A DNA stretch of 64,000 nt from Scatophagus argus (lineage: Eukaryota; Chordata; Actinopteri; Scatophagidae). This document shows, piece by piece, positions 46,430-59,400 of this stretch. The stretch covers positions 2,411,627 through 2,475,626 of the forward strand of contig NC_058495.1 in NCBI RefSeq assembly GCF_020382885.2, read 5' to 3'. Under the pieces are notes generated by a model that was given only the letters and a program-made list of their open reading frames with translations, had not been told where the DNA came from and made no database searches. How positions within the stretch are numbered: position 1 is the first letter of the stretch; every line of letters begins with the position of its first letter. Both the position numbers and the translations under genes were made by a program.

Positions 46430-46890
46430 CTGTCTTCCGCCCGGAGTCAAAAGTATTGGGATAGAGCTGTTTTTCAGGGGTCGGACTCGGCCCTTTACTT
46501 CCAGTGAAGGGACATCTTAATGCTTCAGCATACCAAGACATTTTGGACAATGCTGTGCTTCCAACTTTGTGGCAACAGTTTGTTGAAGGCCCTTTTCTAT
46601 TCCAGCATGACTGTGTCCCAGTGCACAAAGCAAAGTCCATAAAGACATGGCTGAATGAGTTTGGTGTGGAAGAACTTAACTGGTCTGCACACACAGAGTC
46701 CTGACCTCAACCCCATCAGACACCTTTAGCTTGAAATTTAGGCCAGGCTAAAATTTTATGGAAAACTTTCCCAAAAGAGTGCAATCTGTTATAGTTTTAA
46801 AGCTGTCTATGCATTTAGAATATGATGTCATTAAAATTCTTGTTGGTGTCAGGTGCCCTATTCCTTTTGTTTATATAGTATCTACCAGGC
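46430..46890 (+). mobile_element. Tc1-like transposon remnant (transposase C-terminal half)
   Basis: Frame-shifted blocks read LFFRGRTRP, then AYQDILDNAVLPTLWQQFVE, GPFLFQHDCVPVHKAKSIKT and WLNEFGVEELNW, which is the catalytic region of DD34E Tc1 transposases. The ends are GTCAAAAGTATTGGGATAG on the left and GCCCTATTCCTTTTGTTTAT on the right. The 5' half is missing. Confidence 0.8.
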
Positions 46891-47384
46891 CCTGTATTTG
46901 TTTTGTGATAATTTGGTTTATTACAGTTATTTAGGAAATACATGACCTGGTCTCAAACCCGTCTCACCTCTACAGAATAATGAATTATTTCCTCCATAAA
47001 CATACCCCTGTCTGCCTGCCTTGAGAGGGCCATCTTCCTGCCTAAAGTTAACGTGCGCAGTTTGTTGCACAAAGGGACATCAAAGCTTGGGTACAATGTC
47101 AGACATGTTATGCCAGGTCTGTGGATGAGATTCCCCACCAGGACCCAGAAGGCACCCACCTTCCTGAAGCAAGTACTCTCCACAGGGGAGGAGGTGGGCT
47201 GGCATTTCCCAGCAACAAACAAAGTGTTTATCAGGAAACTGCCTTTCATCTCTCTCACTCCTGTGGTACAGCAGCCCAGAGCATAGTGGAATTATAGTCA
47301 GCAATGCACAGTGGTGGAAAGTAACTAAATACCTAATGTACTTAAGTACAGATTTGAGAAAACTCGGTCTTTTCTTTTAAAGAA

Positions 47385-47648
47385 AGAAGAAGAAGAAAGT
47401 GACATATTTTGTCATTGGAGGGAACTCACTCCAACGAAATTTGTGCTCTGCATTTAACCCACCCAAGTGACGTGCACACACACACAGCAAACCCGGGGCA
47501 GTGGGCGACCGCGTGCAGCGCCCAGGGAGCAGTGGGGGTTAGGTACCTTGCTCAAGGGTACCTCAGCCATGGACACCGGTACGGGGAATCGAACCAGCGA
47601 TCCACCGGTTACGGGTCCGACACCCTAACCGCTGATCCACGACTGCCC
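47385..47648 (-). mobile_element. tRNA-derived SINE, copy A
   Basis: On the minus strand it starts GGGGCAGTCGTGGATCAGCG (A-box region). A perfect B box GGTTCGATTCC lies at 47595-47585, and it ends with a TTTCGTTGGAGTGAGTTCCC body and a TTCTTCTTC tail. Nearly the same sequence occurs at 57436-57690. Confidence 0.82.
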
Positions 47649-47734
47649 CTTTTCATGCTCCTTTGTACTTCTACTACAGGCATGTTGTTTTATAATAAAC
47701 TACACAGCAGTTTAGAAGTTTATCTGATGTGATG

Positions 47735-48042
47735 AGTTCGTAAATCAGTTAGTCGCCTGACAGAGAATTAATGTTCAGCTATTTTGATAATCATGTAAGT
47801 AATTTTTCATGTAAAAACATTTAATGGTTCCAGCTTGCTTTTAATTATTTTAATAATTTTAAGGTTTTTTTTTTGTTGTTTTTTGTTTTTTTTTTCATCA
47901 TTATGAGTTTGGACTGCTGGCTGGACAAAACAAACATTGTGAAGGTGTATAATTTCTCCAAACCAAAACAATCAGTTGATTACTACAGAAACTAATTAGC
48001 AGATCAATCCAGATTGAAAACATTCATTAGTTGCAGTCCTGA
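47735..48042. mobile_element. GATTA-type MITE, decayed
   Basis: Left end AAATCAGTTAGTCGCCTGAC and right end AACATTCATTAGTTGCAGTC, with the AGCTATTTTGATAATCATG motif of this family inside. Interrupted by a T-rich tract near 47868-47896. Confidence 0.55.
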
Positions 48043-48244
48043 ACAAAATGGTTGAAAAGGAGCTCCACTTCAACTTCAACTCCAACAGTAAAATCCTGCT
48101 TTTACATTAATGCATGGGTCACAATGATCTAATTAGATCAGATATAATAATAGAACAGCCGCAGGGGATATTTTACTGCATTCAGTACTTTTACTGTTAA
48201 CTTTTAGTTGTAAAAGCCTAGGAGTATTTCAAAAGTGTGGTATT

Positions 48245-48796
48245 AGTACTTTAATGACTACTTATGGATGGACTAGCCCCATCATACCTGCAGGATCTAA
48301 TAGTCCCATATACTCCCAATAGATCACTCAGATCACAGAGTGCAGGTTTACTTACAGTTCCCAGAATTTATAAAAGTAGAACGGGAGGACGAGCCTTTAG
48401 CTATCAGGCACCCCTGCTGTGGAACCAGTTGCCAATCTGGGTTCGACAGGCAGACACCACCTCCACTTTTAAGACTAAACTTAAAACCTTTCTGTTTAGT
48501 AAAGCATATAGTTAGCACCAAATAAAGTGTGTAGGGCTGGTAGGCATAGTTTCACTCACCTCATGATATATAGCCACAGGTAGAATAGGTCTGACTAACT
48601 GTTAATCTTTAAATCTCTATCATAGCTAAGCTGCTATAGGCCTATGCTGCCGGGGGACACAAACATGATCCACCAAGCAGTTTCCCCTCCTCCTTCTCCT
48701 CTTCTATCCTCTCCCCTCGTCAGATTAACATGCAGTTCTTTATTTTATATCACTAACTGTGTGTCCAGTGCTCCTCGTAGTCTTGTGTCTCTCCCT

Positions 48797-48828
<32 letters not shown>

Positions 48829-49428
48829 GTATCTTTCTGCAGGTATCTCTCCATCCAGATCTTCAAGTTGAACTGTAGCCGGCTCTATGACCAACCCAAT
48901 GTGTATTGTTGACATCTGCCTGTCATTCCTCTATGTACCGACTATGGGCGGGGTGGTTCTCCCTACGGGCCGAAATCGAACTGATATGATAGTGATTCTC
49001 AACATCACATAAAAAAAGAATACATGAATGTTACAGCAGTTCATTATAATTTTCATTATTATAATTTTCTTATAACTTGTGAAATGTTAAAATCATATTG
49101 AGGTGGTAGCAAAAAGTGAAACTAAACAGTTGAGATTTTGTTTTGCTTATCTTTTCAGTAATGTCATTTCTCATGTTGTTAATTGATTTCCTGCCTGTAC
49201 AACATCCATTGCACGTCTGCCCGTCCTGGGTGAGGGATCCCTCCTCTGTTGCTCACCCTGAGGTTTCTTCCATTTTTTCCTGTTAAAGGTTTTTCTGGGA
49301 GTTTTTCCTTAGTCGATGTGAGGGTCGAAGGGCAGAGGATGTTGCTGATGTTATGTTAAGCCCTTTGAGACAAACTGCTTGTAAAAATGGGCTATACAAA
49401 TAAAGTTGACTTGACTTGACTTGACTTA
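48245..49428 (+). mobile_element. CR1/L2-type LINE 3' end, second subfamily
   Basis: The + strand reads MDGLAPSYLQDLIVPYTPNR, then [20 protein letters not shown] and TFKTKLKTFLFSKAYS, the C terminus of the LINE protein. A long 3' UTR follows, ending GGGCTATACAAATAAAGTTG with ACTTG repeats. A (CT)n run at 48797-48829 is internal. It is 5'-truncated. The different tail (ACTTG rather than GAATT) separates it from the copies at 15530 and 52450. Confidence 0.85.
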
Positions 49429-50253
49429 ATGAGTACTTTCTCCACTGCTGGTATTACTTTCTGTAATGGGTAGGCCGAGTTATCAATACTCCTGCAAATA
49501 TTAGTCTAAGAAGCCTACAAAGGGAAATCATATACTAGTGAGAAGCCTCCAGTGATAAGCCTAATAAGTGCTGACAAACTTCACAATACCATGATGTCAA
49601 CACAACACCAGCCATTGTTAGCTAGCTTTGGTCCCCAACCAATGCACCTGACCAGTTTTCCACAGGTTCTCTTCACACTACAACTCAGTTTACCACCTCT
49701 GCAAGTTCTGCAAAGTCTTTTAATCCTTGTCTGTTCTTAGTCTTTTTTATACCAACAGGCTCATAATTACAAGGTTGTGGTCTGCCATATGTGTATGAAC
49801 GTACACTTTCAACTTCCTCAGTGTAAGAACTAGCCTCGGAATCCATATTTGTTAATGACATGTTTGGGTGTATAATGTCAGGCATGTTTAGTCAGGTCTG
49901 TGGGTGAGGTTCTCCACCAGGGCCTATAAGTCACCTCCCTGAGGCAAATACAAAGATTTTATTATGTTCTTTGCACACTGTGTTTTGGTATGTCGTGAAT
50001 ATCATATGCTGCTGCTAAATATCTTTACATCTATTAGATCTATGTATCTCAAAAAAGAAAAAAATTATATTTTTTTCTTTTTAAAGTATTTTTTAAAGTA
50101 TGTTTTTCTTTTTAAAGTAACAAAAATGAAATGTCCTCCTACTGTAAATTTTATATCATATTTTTGGAGGCATCAGCCAGCAGGGGGGGACAGACTTACA
50201 CATACACTGCTTACAAAGTTTTCAATTTATATTCCTGTAGCTCTTGGGAGTAT

Positions 50254-50255
<2 letters not shown>

Positions 50256-50301
<46 letters not shown>
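50256..50301. repeat. (TG)n microsatellite
   Basis: 46-nt TG tract. The open reading across it (alternating Val-Cys) is an artefact of the repeat. Confidence 0.95.
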
Positions 50302-50303
<2 letters not shown>

Positions 50304-52449
50304 TCCTGTAATTGTGGATACAAAAATCTGAAGACTTGCTTTAAGGTTAGGCTGAGGTTGGGGTTAGGATTAGGCAAGTAATGTTTATTGCTATGGGTAG
50401 GTGGTGGTTAAGCCTCCACTCCACATACTCCTGTGTGTGTTTGTGTGTTTGAACAAAGAGGTAAAGTTACAGTACTAAGATTTTTGCACTGGACCAGAGA
50501 CAGACAGAGAAGAAACTGGGCAGTTTGGTCAAACACAGGGAGGTGTTTGATTTTCTGAGTTCTCTCCTCTGTCTCTGTGAATCAAATGCAGCTCAAAAGG
50601 GTTAAAAATGTTTGAAATGTCCTTTAGAATAATGTGTAGGTTAGTCATGGTATGTTCAGACACAGTTGCACAACAGAGTGTTTCTCTCACTTATTTTAAA
50701 GCTTTCAGATTTCTTTACTGCATAGTTATTAGGTGTGTTCAGTGGTTTGTGGTCACTGTGAGGAGGGATGATTTATTATGTTGGGTTTTTTGGAAAAGTT
50801 AGAATGGTCTCCCTTTTGCAACTTAGGAGTTAGCTTGGCTAGTCATTATAGAGCTACAAATGTACCCATGGAACTGAAGATGCATCCAGGTAATTACTAT
50901 TTTTATTTTGTACATGCTTTGCCTTCTCATGGGCTTTGCTATTGGTTAAAGCCTAAGGTGAAGACCATAGAACTCTCTGACTATATGATAGTCCCTGAGA
51001 CCAACCACCTTAGCAGAGGAACAGTTTGTTAGAACTCCTGGCTTTCAGGAAGTTCAAGTGGCAATCCATCCAAGTCAGAACTGCTTTCCTGTGCAGGGAT
51101 AGGGATCTGTCATGCTCCTGCCTGAGGGCCGAAATGGTGTTGTGCGTTCTGCAAGTTGTAGCAGGCTGATATGTTGGGAGAAATTCACTCTCATGCCTTC
51201 TATACCTGTCCACATGTCTTCCCACAGCCTGGCTGAAGGTCCTGTCCCAGCTGGTCAGGCATCCATGAAGACCTGGGCACAGTGACAGATTTGCCCAACC
51301 ATACCCCCTCACGAAGGTGGTTAAGTCCTAGAATATCACATCCCTTTGGGTAAACAAGGGGACATTTGAAGTGAAATACAGAAACAAACATCTGCAGACC
51401 ATGTAAAATTTTTTAGCTTAAGGCTGAGGGTGAGGCTGTCTCCGACTGGAGGTACATCGATTGGCTACCCTTAATGGCAGAGGCCTGAGACATGCAAAGA
51501 AAGGAAGCTGCATGGTCTGAACCTCTTCAGTCTCCTCAGATGACAGGTCTGTTCTCTGGAAGGTGAGATGGATCCAATGATCTTGCCAGAAAAGTACAGT
51601 TGTTTGCCATTGCCATTTCCAACTTGCAGCATTCTCATCTAGGCAAACAGTTTTTTCACTCATTCAAATTATATTTGCATCCCAATGTTTCTTTCAACAG
51701 ACCTATTACTTTAGCCCTTAGGGACACTGTTAATGTGAGTAAGTCAAGTTTGTTTCAGACCTGAAGTTTGCTAAATTTGATCTGAAAAAGATTGATGTCT
51801 TTTGACTCTGAACTGATTTGTGTTCAGGCAATTTTTCTAATTTGTAAAAGAACAAAGAGGAATAACCACTGATATTAACTGACAGGTAAACCACTGATCT
51901 GGCAGTTTTGGCAGTTTCCTGATTGTATATAATATCAAAACAAACAAAAAAGCTTACTTACCCATGGCAGAAGCACAATAAGCAAGGAAAAATGACAAAG
52001 AAAACATGAACAAGTCAACAAAAGTGGGCAGGGAAAATGTTCTGCTTCTGAAATGCTCTGGGTAGGGTATTATGGTGTGTGGAGGATGAGTCTCAGCTGG
52101 GAGGCAACACAGCTCTACCCAACGGAATCAAGCCATTAATCCATCAAACTGGTCTTCAGGTCTTTTTTGATGTGGTTAACGAAATCAAACTCCACGTTAT
52201 CATCCAAAATCTAATGAGCTTTTGCTAATCTCACATGACCTGTTCTTTGAACTTCTACTCTCTCTTCTGTCTACCCTGCAGTTCTTTTCCACAGACCATA
52301 ATCTCCATTTTTTGACAAGACAAAACAATTGTACTAAGTTTATATAATTATATAATTATACTAAGTTTATGACCATGTGAGCATACACTGACTTAAAGAG
52401 TAACTAAACCCCAGAGTCTTGGCTTAACCTTTGCTATCCTGCAAAATTC

Positions 52450-53200
52450 AAAAGCCTTTAGTTATCAAGCTCCTCTACTATGGAACCACCTTCCGGTTTC
52501 GGTCCGGCAGACACCCTCTCTACGTTTAAGAGTAGACTAAAAACTTTCCTGTTTGATAAAGCTTATAGTTAGGGTTGGCTTAGGCTGGCCCCTAGTTATG
52601 CTGCTATAGACTTCTCTCTTCCTCTTCCTCTCCTTCTGCACACATTCATGTCCCATTAATGCATGTTACTAACTCAACTTCTTCCCTGGAGTCCTTGTGC
52701 TTTCTCGTCTCACAGGTTCCCATGGATCGTGGTTGGACCTCCTACTGCGGTCCTGCTTGAAACCTACTGTGGTTACTACTGTTTAGTCATAATCCATTTT
52801 AATTCTATTACTACTATGTGCAGTTACTACCATTATTATTGTTATGTTAGTATTTTTTTCATAATCACTATATTACCTTCTGTATACTTCATCATTATCA
52901 TTATCTACAGTTCCAATACTTCTGGTATTATTGCTGTTGCTACACATCTCTGTTTGTGTGCTCCTTCTCTCACCCCCAACCCCCCCTCTCTCCCTCTCTC
53001 CCTCTCTCTCTCTCTGTATACTTCATCATCATTATTATTATCTACAGTTCCAATATTTCTGTATACTGTCACCAAGTGCTTGCTCAAGGGGGAATGTTGG
53101 GCTCTCTGTATTACAATTTAATTAAAGAGTTTGGTCTAGACCTGCTCCAATTGGAACCTGTCATGAGATAACTTTTGTTGTGAACTGGCGCTATATAAAA
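52450..53200 (+). mobile_element. CR1/L2-type LINE 3' end, GAATT-tail subfamily
   Basis: Starts within the C-terminal coding block ([17 protein letters not shown], AAAAACTTTCCTGTTTGATA) and continues through the shared 3' UTR (TTCCCTGGAGTCCTTGTGCT). It ends TGAGATAACTTTTGTTGTG and GCGCTATATAAAATAT. Contains a CT-rich run near 52980-53020. Confidence 0.85.
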
Positions 53201-53269
53201 TATATCATCTGCCTCCAGCTCAGTCACTCACAGAATTCAGTTGTAATAGCCAGTTTTTAAGGAAATGTA

Positions 53270-53295
53270 GCAAATTTCCCTTGGGTTCAATATAG

Positions 53296-53355
<60 letters not shown>

Positions 53356-53378
53356 CATCTATCTATCTATCTATCTAG
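53270..53378 (+). repeat. (TATC)n tract behind a retroelement tail
   Basis: AAATTTCCCTTGGGTTCAAT followed by about 80 nt of TATC/ATCT repeat (53296-53378). The same tail-plus-microsatellite arrangement is at 29750-29803. Confidence 0.9.
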
Positions 53379-54702
53379 ATTTCAACCTGTAGAGGGCAGT
53401 GTCTATGCATATTTATAACACAAAATGTAAAATTCAAATGCTTTGCACCAAAATGATAAGATTGGAGCAGAAAAAGTGGTTTAGCGGTTTAGTTACTATT
53501 TAAATTAACATGTATAATGTCAAAACTGTATTTGTTTTAACTAAGGGACAAGACTAAAACCTTTAGTAACATGATACATTTGGCATGACAAAAATAGTTA
53601 TGTTTTTCTCATTTGCGTACCATTCACTCAATGTTCTTTAGACCAAGATACGTGGAGTAGTGTGAACTACATTTCCTTAATTTGTGGTCATGTGATTTCT
53701 TTTGCTATGGCTCATTTCACCCACTGGCATTTCATCCACCCATTTTGCCTTGTGCTGATCTACTAAGGAAAATCAAATTCTCCTGATTCCACTGAGAAAT
53801 GCTGCACTTCATTAAACCATTTATTAATATATTATTAGTAAAGTTTGCAGTTTTTCTCTTTGGGCGAGAATGTCCTGCTGAATGTTCACGTCTACCATGG
53901 AATATATCCTGTAATTTCCCAGTGATTAAAAAATGCCCTCTGGAATGATGAGTTCAATTACAGAGGAGCACAGTAAATATTTTATTTCCCACCTCCCCTG
54001 TAATTTTAATCCCATCTACTTGGAGCTTTTGTTTCCTGTTAGTGCTGAACTAAAGCACTAAGGAATCCTGAATTAGCTTTTTTAAATTGTTTTACATATT
54101 TCAAGTGTCTCATCAACTAGTGAAACCAGATACAAAACAAACAGCACATTTTAAATGTCGGGCTAGATCTTTCAGTGTTAGTACTTTCATTTATTTGCAG
54201 TGTTGCAGCCACATTTCCACCTGTTTGACAGCAGACCATTCAAGCACAAGTGATACTTTCCACAACAACATAGCTGCGGGGGTCCATGTGATGTCCCTGT
54301 TAGCCAAGAACTAATGACACACATTAGCTCAGCACTGCTAGCTGGCAGATTTTCTACAAAATCAGCCCATGAGGCAAATGCTGGTTCTTCATCATCACTG
54401 CTGGAGGAAGCAGTTCAGTTATAACAAAAACTGGTGTCATTGGTATACATTAAATCTTAAGTACTTAACTTTTACACCCCAGAGAGGGAACACTATGAAA
54501 ATTTCTAGTGTTTCTATTCCTAACAGATTCAGGAAGGGGCCGAACTCACAGCTTTGAGCCTCTGGTCCTCCTCCACTGAGAGGATGTTTACACATCGCTG
54601 TGTATGTGTCATCCGGGTTGAGCAGAGTCATGCATTTTTTCCATTACCCTCATCAAATCAATGTTAAACACTCCTCCTCCATCTACAGTCCCTGTACAAT
54701 CA

Positions 54703-54704
<2 letters not shown>

Positions 54705-54746
<42 letters not shown>
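54705..54746. repeat. (TG)n microsatellite
   Basis: 42-nt TG tract ending TGCGTGTCC. Confidence 0.95.
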
Positions 54747-56112
54747 CCAATCAATAAGCAGACAGGATATTTCATCAGTAAAAACTGGCACAACCAGTCT
54801 GCCAGATGTGGTGTGCAGATAAACTGCTGCTCATTTAAACCTGTTTGTTATTATTTCACAGCTGCTCAGTTTCATTTCTGTGCAGTTCTAAAAATGAAGG
54901 TTTGGTGACTTTGGTGTTCTCTTGACTTTTTCCTGTTATTGTACAACTTTTCATCTTGCAGCATTATCAGGCCAAAATTTTATATTGTCCGTTACTTTGG
55001 TTTTGACTTAATTGCAAATCAGCCTCAGCGGTATTTTGTGATCAGTGCTAATTAGTTAATGTTAACATGCAAACACACTGAACGAAGATGATGAACGTGG
55101 TAAACATAGATAGATAGGGTTGATAGCACAGCTAATTAGACCTGCATGCCTATTACATTCCTTCAGTTGCTGTCATACCAAAAGTATGCTAGTTGGCTCA
55201 CTGTTGTCCAATGAAAAGTAAATTAGTAAGTAAAGTAAAGAATTTAGTTAATTTTCAAACTACTCTGAGACTACAGCATTTGAGGCTTTCATCATGTGGA
55301 AGTGCGTGGTTGCTTCATAAATAGGTTGGGAAAACAAAACATGTATCCCAGCAGGAGTTTTAAAGGCCTGAGAGGCTAAACTCAAAGTCCTTTTTTAAAA
55401 AAAAAAAAAAACTGTCCCATGCATAAAGCAAACACTTGGCCTGCTTTTTGTCAACCCCACAGAGGTGTCAGCGTGCAACTCAGTAAACCGTGGCACCATG
55501 GCAATAGTAAACATCTAGGAGGCCCGGGGATTGATTTGGCAACCTGAACGTGTATTTATGTGAAGTGGAACACAGAGGTTTGATGAGTTCCTTCTGTCTG
55601 GTTAACACACAGCATCAACAGCTTTAATCCTGATGAAGTATCATCCAGGCCTGGCTGCCATGCAGTGGACGTTAAACAGGCTTGAACTGAATTTTCCGTA
55701 ATATAACCTGTAACCTGACAATATAATGGAGATAGTTAAAAAACATGCTAACTGTTAACTTTGGAAGTAAAGCTAGGTTAGGATACTACTAGATGTTTGG
55801 TGGACATTAGGTGGAGCAGATAAGTACACAGTTTAATCCTTTCCCCGGGAGCAGGCTACAAAAAAGACAAGCCTGAGTGGTTAGTTCAAAAAAATAAACA
55901 ATTAATTAAATAAAAAGTGAAGGAAAGTAAAAGAAATAATTGAAACGCAATCTATCATCACCTGTATTTGAAGGCAGTAAAACACAATTTTAAGAGGACT
56001 GTTACTTTAAGACTTCATTCTGCACAGTGTTGAACTGAAAATGTTAGAAACCTCAGGAGAACAGTACAGTGGACACAGTGGAAACTACTGGATATCCTAA
56101 ACAGTCATCTGT

Positions 56113-56155
<43 letters not shown>
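56113..56155. repeat. (TC)n(AC)n compound microsatellite
   Basis: CTCTCT tract changing to ACACAC; about 320 bp beyond the rem1 stop codon on its downstream side. Confidence 0.9.
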
Positions 56156-56476
56156 AATGAACACTCATTTGACCTTTAACCCTACAGTGATGATCCTTTT
56201 ACAGTCAGTCTGTTTTTTTTTCATATTTGGGACATCTGGAGGAAAGTTTTGAGACCAAATGGTCAAAGAGGAAAATGAGTTGATCACAGTGTTCGCAGCA
56301 ATATACGGGTCTGCTAACTCCATTGGGTGCTCATCATTAATCATTCGTTATTAATCATTTTTGCTGTCAACTTGCTGAGCCTGAAATTAACGCAGACACC
56401 ACTGTCCAAGATATCACAATCAGGGAAAACGTCAACAAAGAAAGTCCAATCCAACACCCTTGGTGGACATATGACT

Positions 56477-59400
56477 TCAGAGGACGGCCAGGTCATGGCA
56501 GCTCTTAGACCGCACCTTGACTGCCATGCGCTGGTTGTTGCGTGCTACCAGTCGGTCCAGGAAGCGCCGAGCCTTCTGGGTAAGGCTCTCTTTGCGCTTG
56601 TAAATGGAGCGTCGGCACTCGACAGCTTCACTGCCGCCTCGACGGAGACGAATCTGTCGGACAACGCCCTCGAACAGCTCGGCCACATTGTGCTGTAGAG
56701 ATGCTGATGTCTCAATGAACTTACAGTCAAAAACCACTGCACACGCTCGGCCCTCTGGGTAACATAGACAAACACCCAAAGAAAATTATTATTATCAAAG
56801 AGAGATATTCTTAGTCAATTGTTACCCATGATCAATTTCATATATATTGATATTTTTATATATGCACCCTCTGTGAGCTTCGACCCCCACCTTCCACAGC
56901 AACTTCTCTGGACCGAACCAAGTCGCTCTTGTTTCCCACAAGGATGATGGGAAGGTTTTCAGCCTGGCGGGCACGTCGAAGTGTGATACGGAGCTCAGAG
57001 GCCGAGTCAAAGCTGGAGCGGTCAGTGACGGAATAAACAATGACATAAGCACTCCCAATCTTCAGACAGTCGTCCTGAGAAGAGGCATCATCCCTCTCCT
57101 GATGGGTAGAGAGACGTGGACATGAAGGAGGAGGGACAGAAGGATTTTATGTTTTTTTAAATCTATGAATTTTAAATCTAGAATATGGAACTTTGATTCT
57201 CATACTGTGTTTGTGTTTTCATCTCACACACAGCAGCCTTATTGCTGTAATCTCCATTCAGTTGTTGTGTTGTCAGAGCTTCAGTGAACTACATGACAGT
57301 TTAGATACTCATAATATGAACTGCTGCTCTTCCACAATAAAAGCCTCTCTGTGGTGAACCAGTAGAGGGCAAGTGTTAATATTTTTGTTATTGCAACTAA
57401 TTATTTGCCTTTTTATATTGTCATTTTAGTGACATATTTCTTTTTTTTTTTAGTGACATATTTTGTCATTGGAGGGAACTCACTCCAACGAAATTCGTGC
57501 TCTGCATTGACGTGCACACACACACAACAAACCCGGGGCAGTGGGCAACCGCGTGCAGCGCCCGGGGAGCAGTGGGGGTTAAGTACCTTGCTCAAGGGTA
57601 CCTCAGCCATGGACACCGGGACGGGGAATCGAACCAGCGACCCACCGGTTACGGGTCCGATACCCTAACTGCTGATCCACGATCCCCCCATTTTATTGAG
57701 TTAAATCAGCCGCATCACATTTCCAGGATGCCATGTACCCATAATCCTCAGCTTCAGAACTAACATCCAGTGCTCCACAACTTTACATCATTAGCACACA
57801 CATGCACTGTACCAGTTTTTCGTTCTCCCAGGTATCCATGACGATGAGTGTGGTTTCCTCTCCATCTACTGTCAATGTCCTCTCATATGTGTCCTCTGCA
57901 ACAAATAATAAATACAAACGGTACTTAAGCATACTTATGTACTTAGGCACAGCAGTGCTTTGCTAATTGCTAATGTCAAAATGCTAACACGCTGATGTTT
58001 AGTATTTATAATATTCACAATTTTCATCATCCAGTGTACCATCATGGAAGGCTATCAGTAACTAATTAGAGCAAAACACACACTCATTGTGAGTTGTGAG
58101 TTTACACATTTCATGGTATTTCACAGCAATCTACCCAATAGTTAGTGAGATACTTCGGTCTAAAGCAGCGGGCCAACTGTCCCACATCTTTTCCAAGTAA
58201 GTCTAAAAACAATAAATAACAGAGGACCAACAACAAATTCCTTATATGATCATCATAGAGAGATAAACAAGAACCTGGTAAACAACAGTGACAACAGCAT
58301 CAGGATTCAGGAGAGCACAGAAAGCAACCAGACAGGGAGCTCAGTCAACTGGAAAACTAACAGGCTCGCCCCCCCCAACCATGTCAGACCATCATGGATC
58401 AATACAGGTTGTCAATCATGGCCTTAGGCCAAACAACACGTGACATAGGAGGTGATCAATGATGTGGGGTCAGTCAAGGTTGTGATGTCAAAACAAAGTC
58501 AGTTCTAATTTACAGTATGAACACAACAACAAAATATGGTAAAACAGTTAGACATATTGGGAAATATGCTTATTTGCCCTCTTGTCGAGAGTTAGATGAC
58601 AATATAGCCTTTAGCTTACTGGCTCATCAATCATAGTTGAAAAAATATCAGAGAAAAGTCTATCCTTGGCTACGGAGTGCAGCTTTTTACACTGAGCAAC
58701 TCCACAGGCAACTTAATATGAGGCGAGTTGAGTGTTTAAAGGTGCAGATGCAGCTTTGGCAAAGCAACTCTATTGTGCACCACAGTTCATGAGTTTTTCT
58801 GAAGAAATCAACTGGCTTGCCTTTGTGCTCCGCATGTGTTGTCACCAGGTGGGGTCTCACACTGTGAGAAGCTAGTATTTTCAGATGCGCAACACACTTT
58901 GGTTTCTCTTTGTTTCCCACCTTTGTTCTGATAAAGCTGAGAGCTACATCACATTTTCTTGTCTTTGCTTTGAAAGTTGCGCTTTGAGTGAGTGACTCAT
59001 CCTCTGCGGTATGTTTAGCTCTCACAAACTTGTGCAGGTTATGTTAGCAGTGCTCAAACCTGCCTGATTCATTTGCCTTGCTGACCACCCCCCCAATAGC
59101 TTCAAGATCCCACTAGGGGGCACACCCCCCACTTTGGAAACCACTGTGCTTAGGCATGTTAACGCACTGCTAGCAGTAGCATCACATTTACTGTATAGAC
59201 ACGAGAGTGAAGAAACCAAACTCTTTGCAAGACAACAAATAAACATCTAATTGGCAGGTTGATCACCTGCCAATTAAAAGGGACATATATGAAGCTGTTG
59301 ACAGGAAACAAAAAACCAGTGAAAACAAGCTCAGTTGTTGCTCTTTGTATTAGCTAATAAACTGAGGTACTGGCTAACATATTTGTTTAGTGAGAACATC

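Larger units (their letters stand above)
44461..56476. other. Intergenic region between ssuh2 and rem1
   Basis: About 12 kb without a recognisable host gene on either strand. Contents are listed separately (Tc1 piece, SINE, MITE, two LINE copies, microsatellites). The block at 47041-47285 partly matches 49865-49955 (GTCAGACATGTTATGCCAGG versus GTCAGGCATGTTTAGTCAGG), so an unclassified repeat is present. The 51.0-51.7 kb stretch has short minus-strand open reading without a family I can name. Confidence 0.55.

Noticed and set aside
46144..46464. 106-codon + strand open stretch upstream of the Tc1 remnant
   Set aside because: No recognised domain; its end runs into transposon sequence. Not supported as a gene.
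49964..50331. Open stretches of 115 and 66 aa across a TG repeat
   Set aside because: The C-terminal half is only alternating Val-Cys from (TG)n.
51010..51663. Minus-strand open stretches with Cys/His and basic residues
   Set aside because: Possibly a decayed retroelement, but I could not identify a diagnostic motif, so it is not listed as a feature.
52663..53171. 152-codon + strand open stretch
   Set aside because: It is the 3' UTR of a LINE copy read in a chance frame; CT-rich part gives Ser-Leu repeats.
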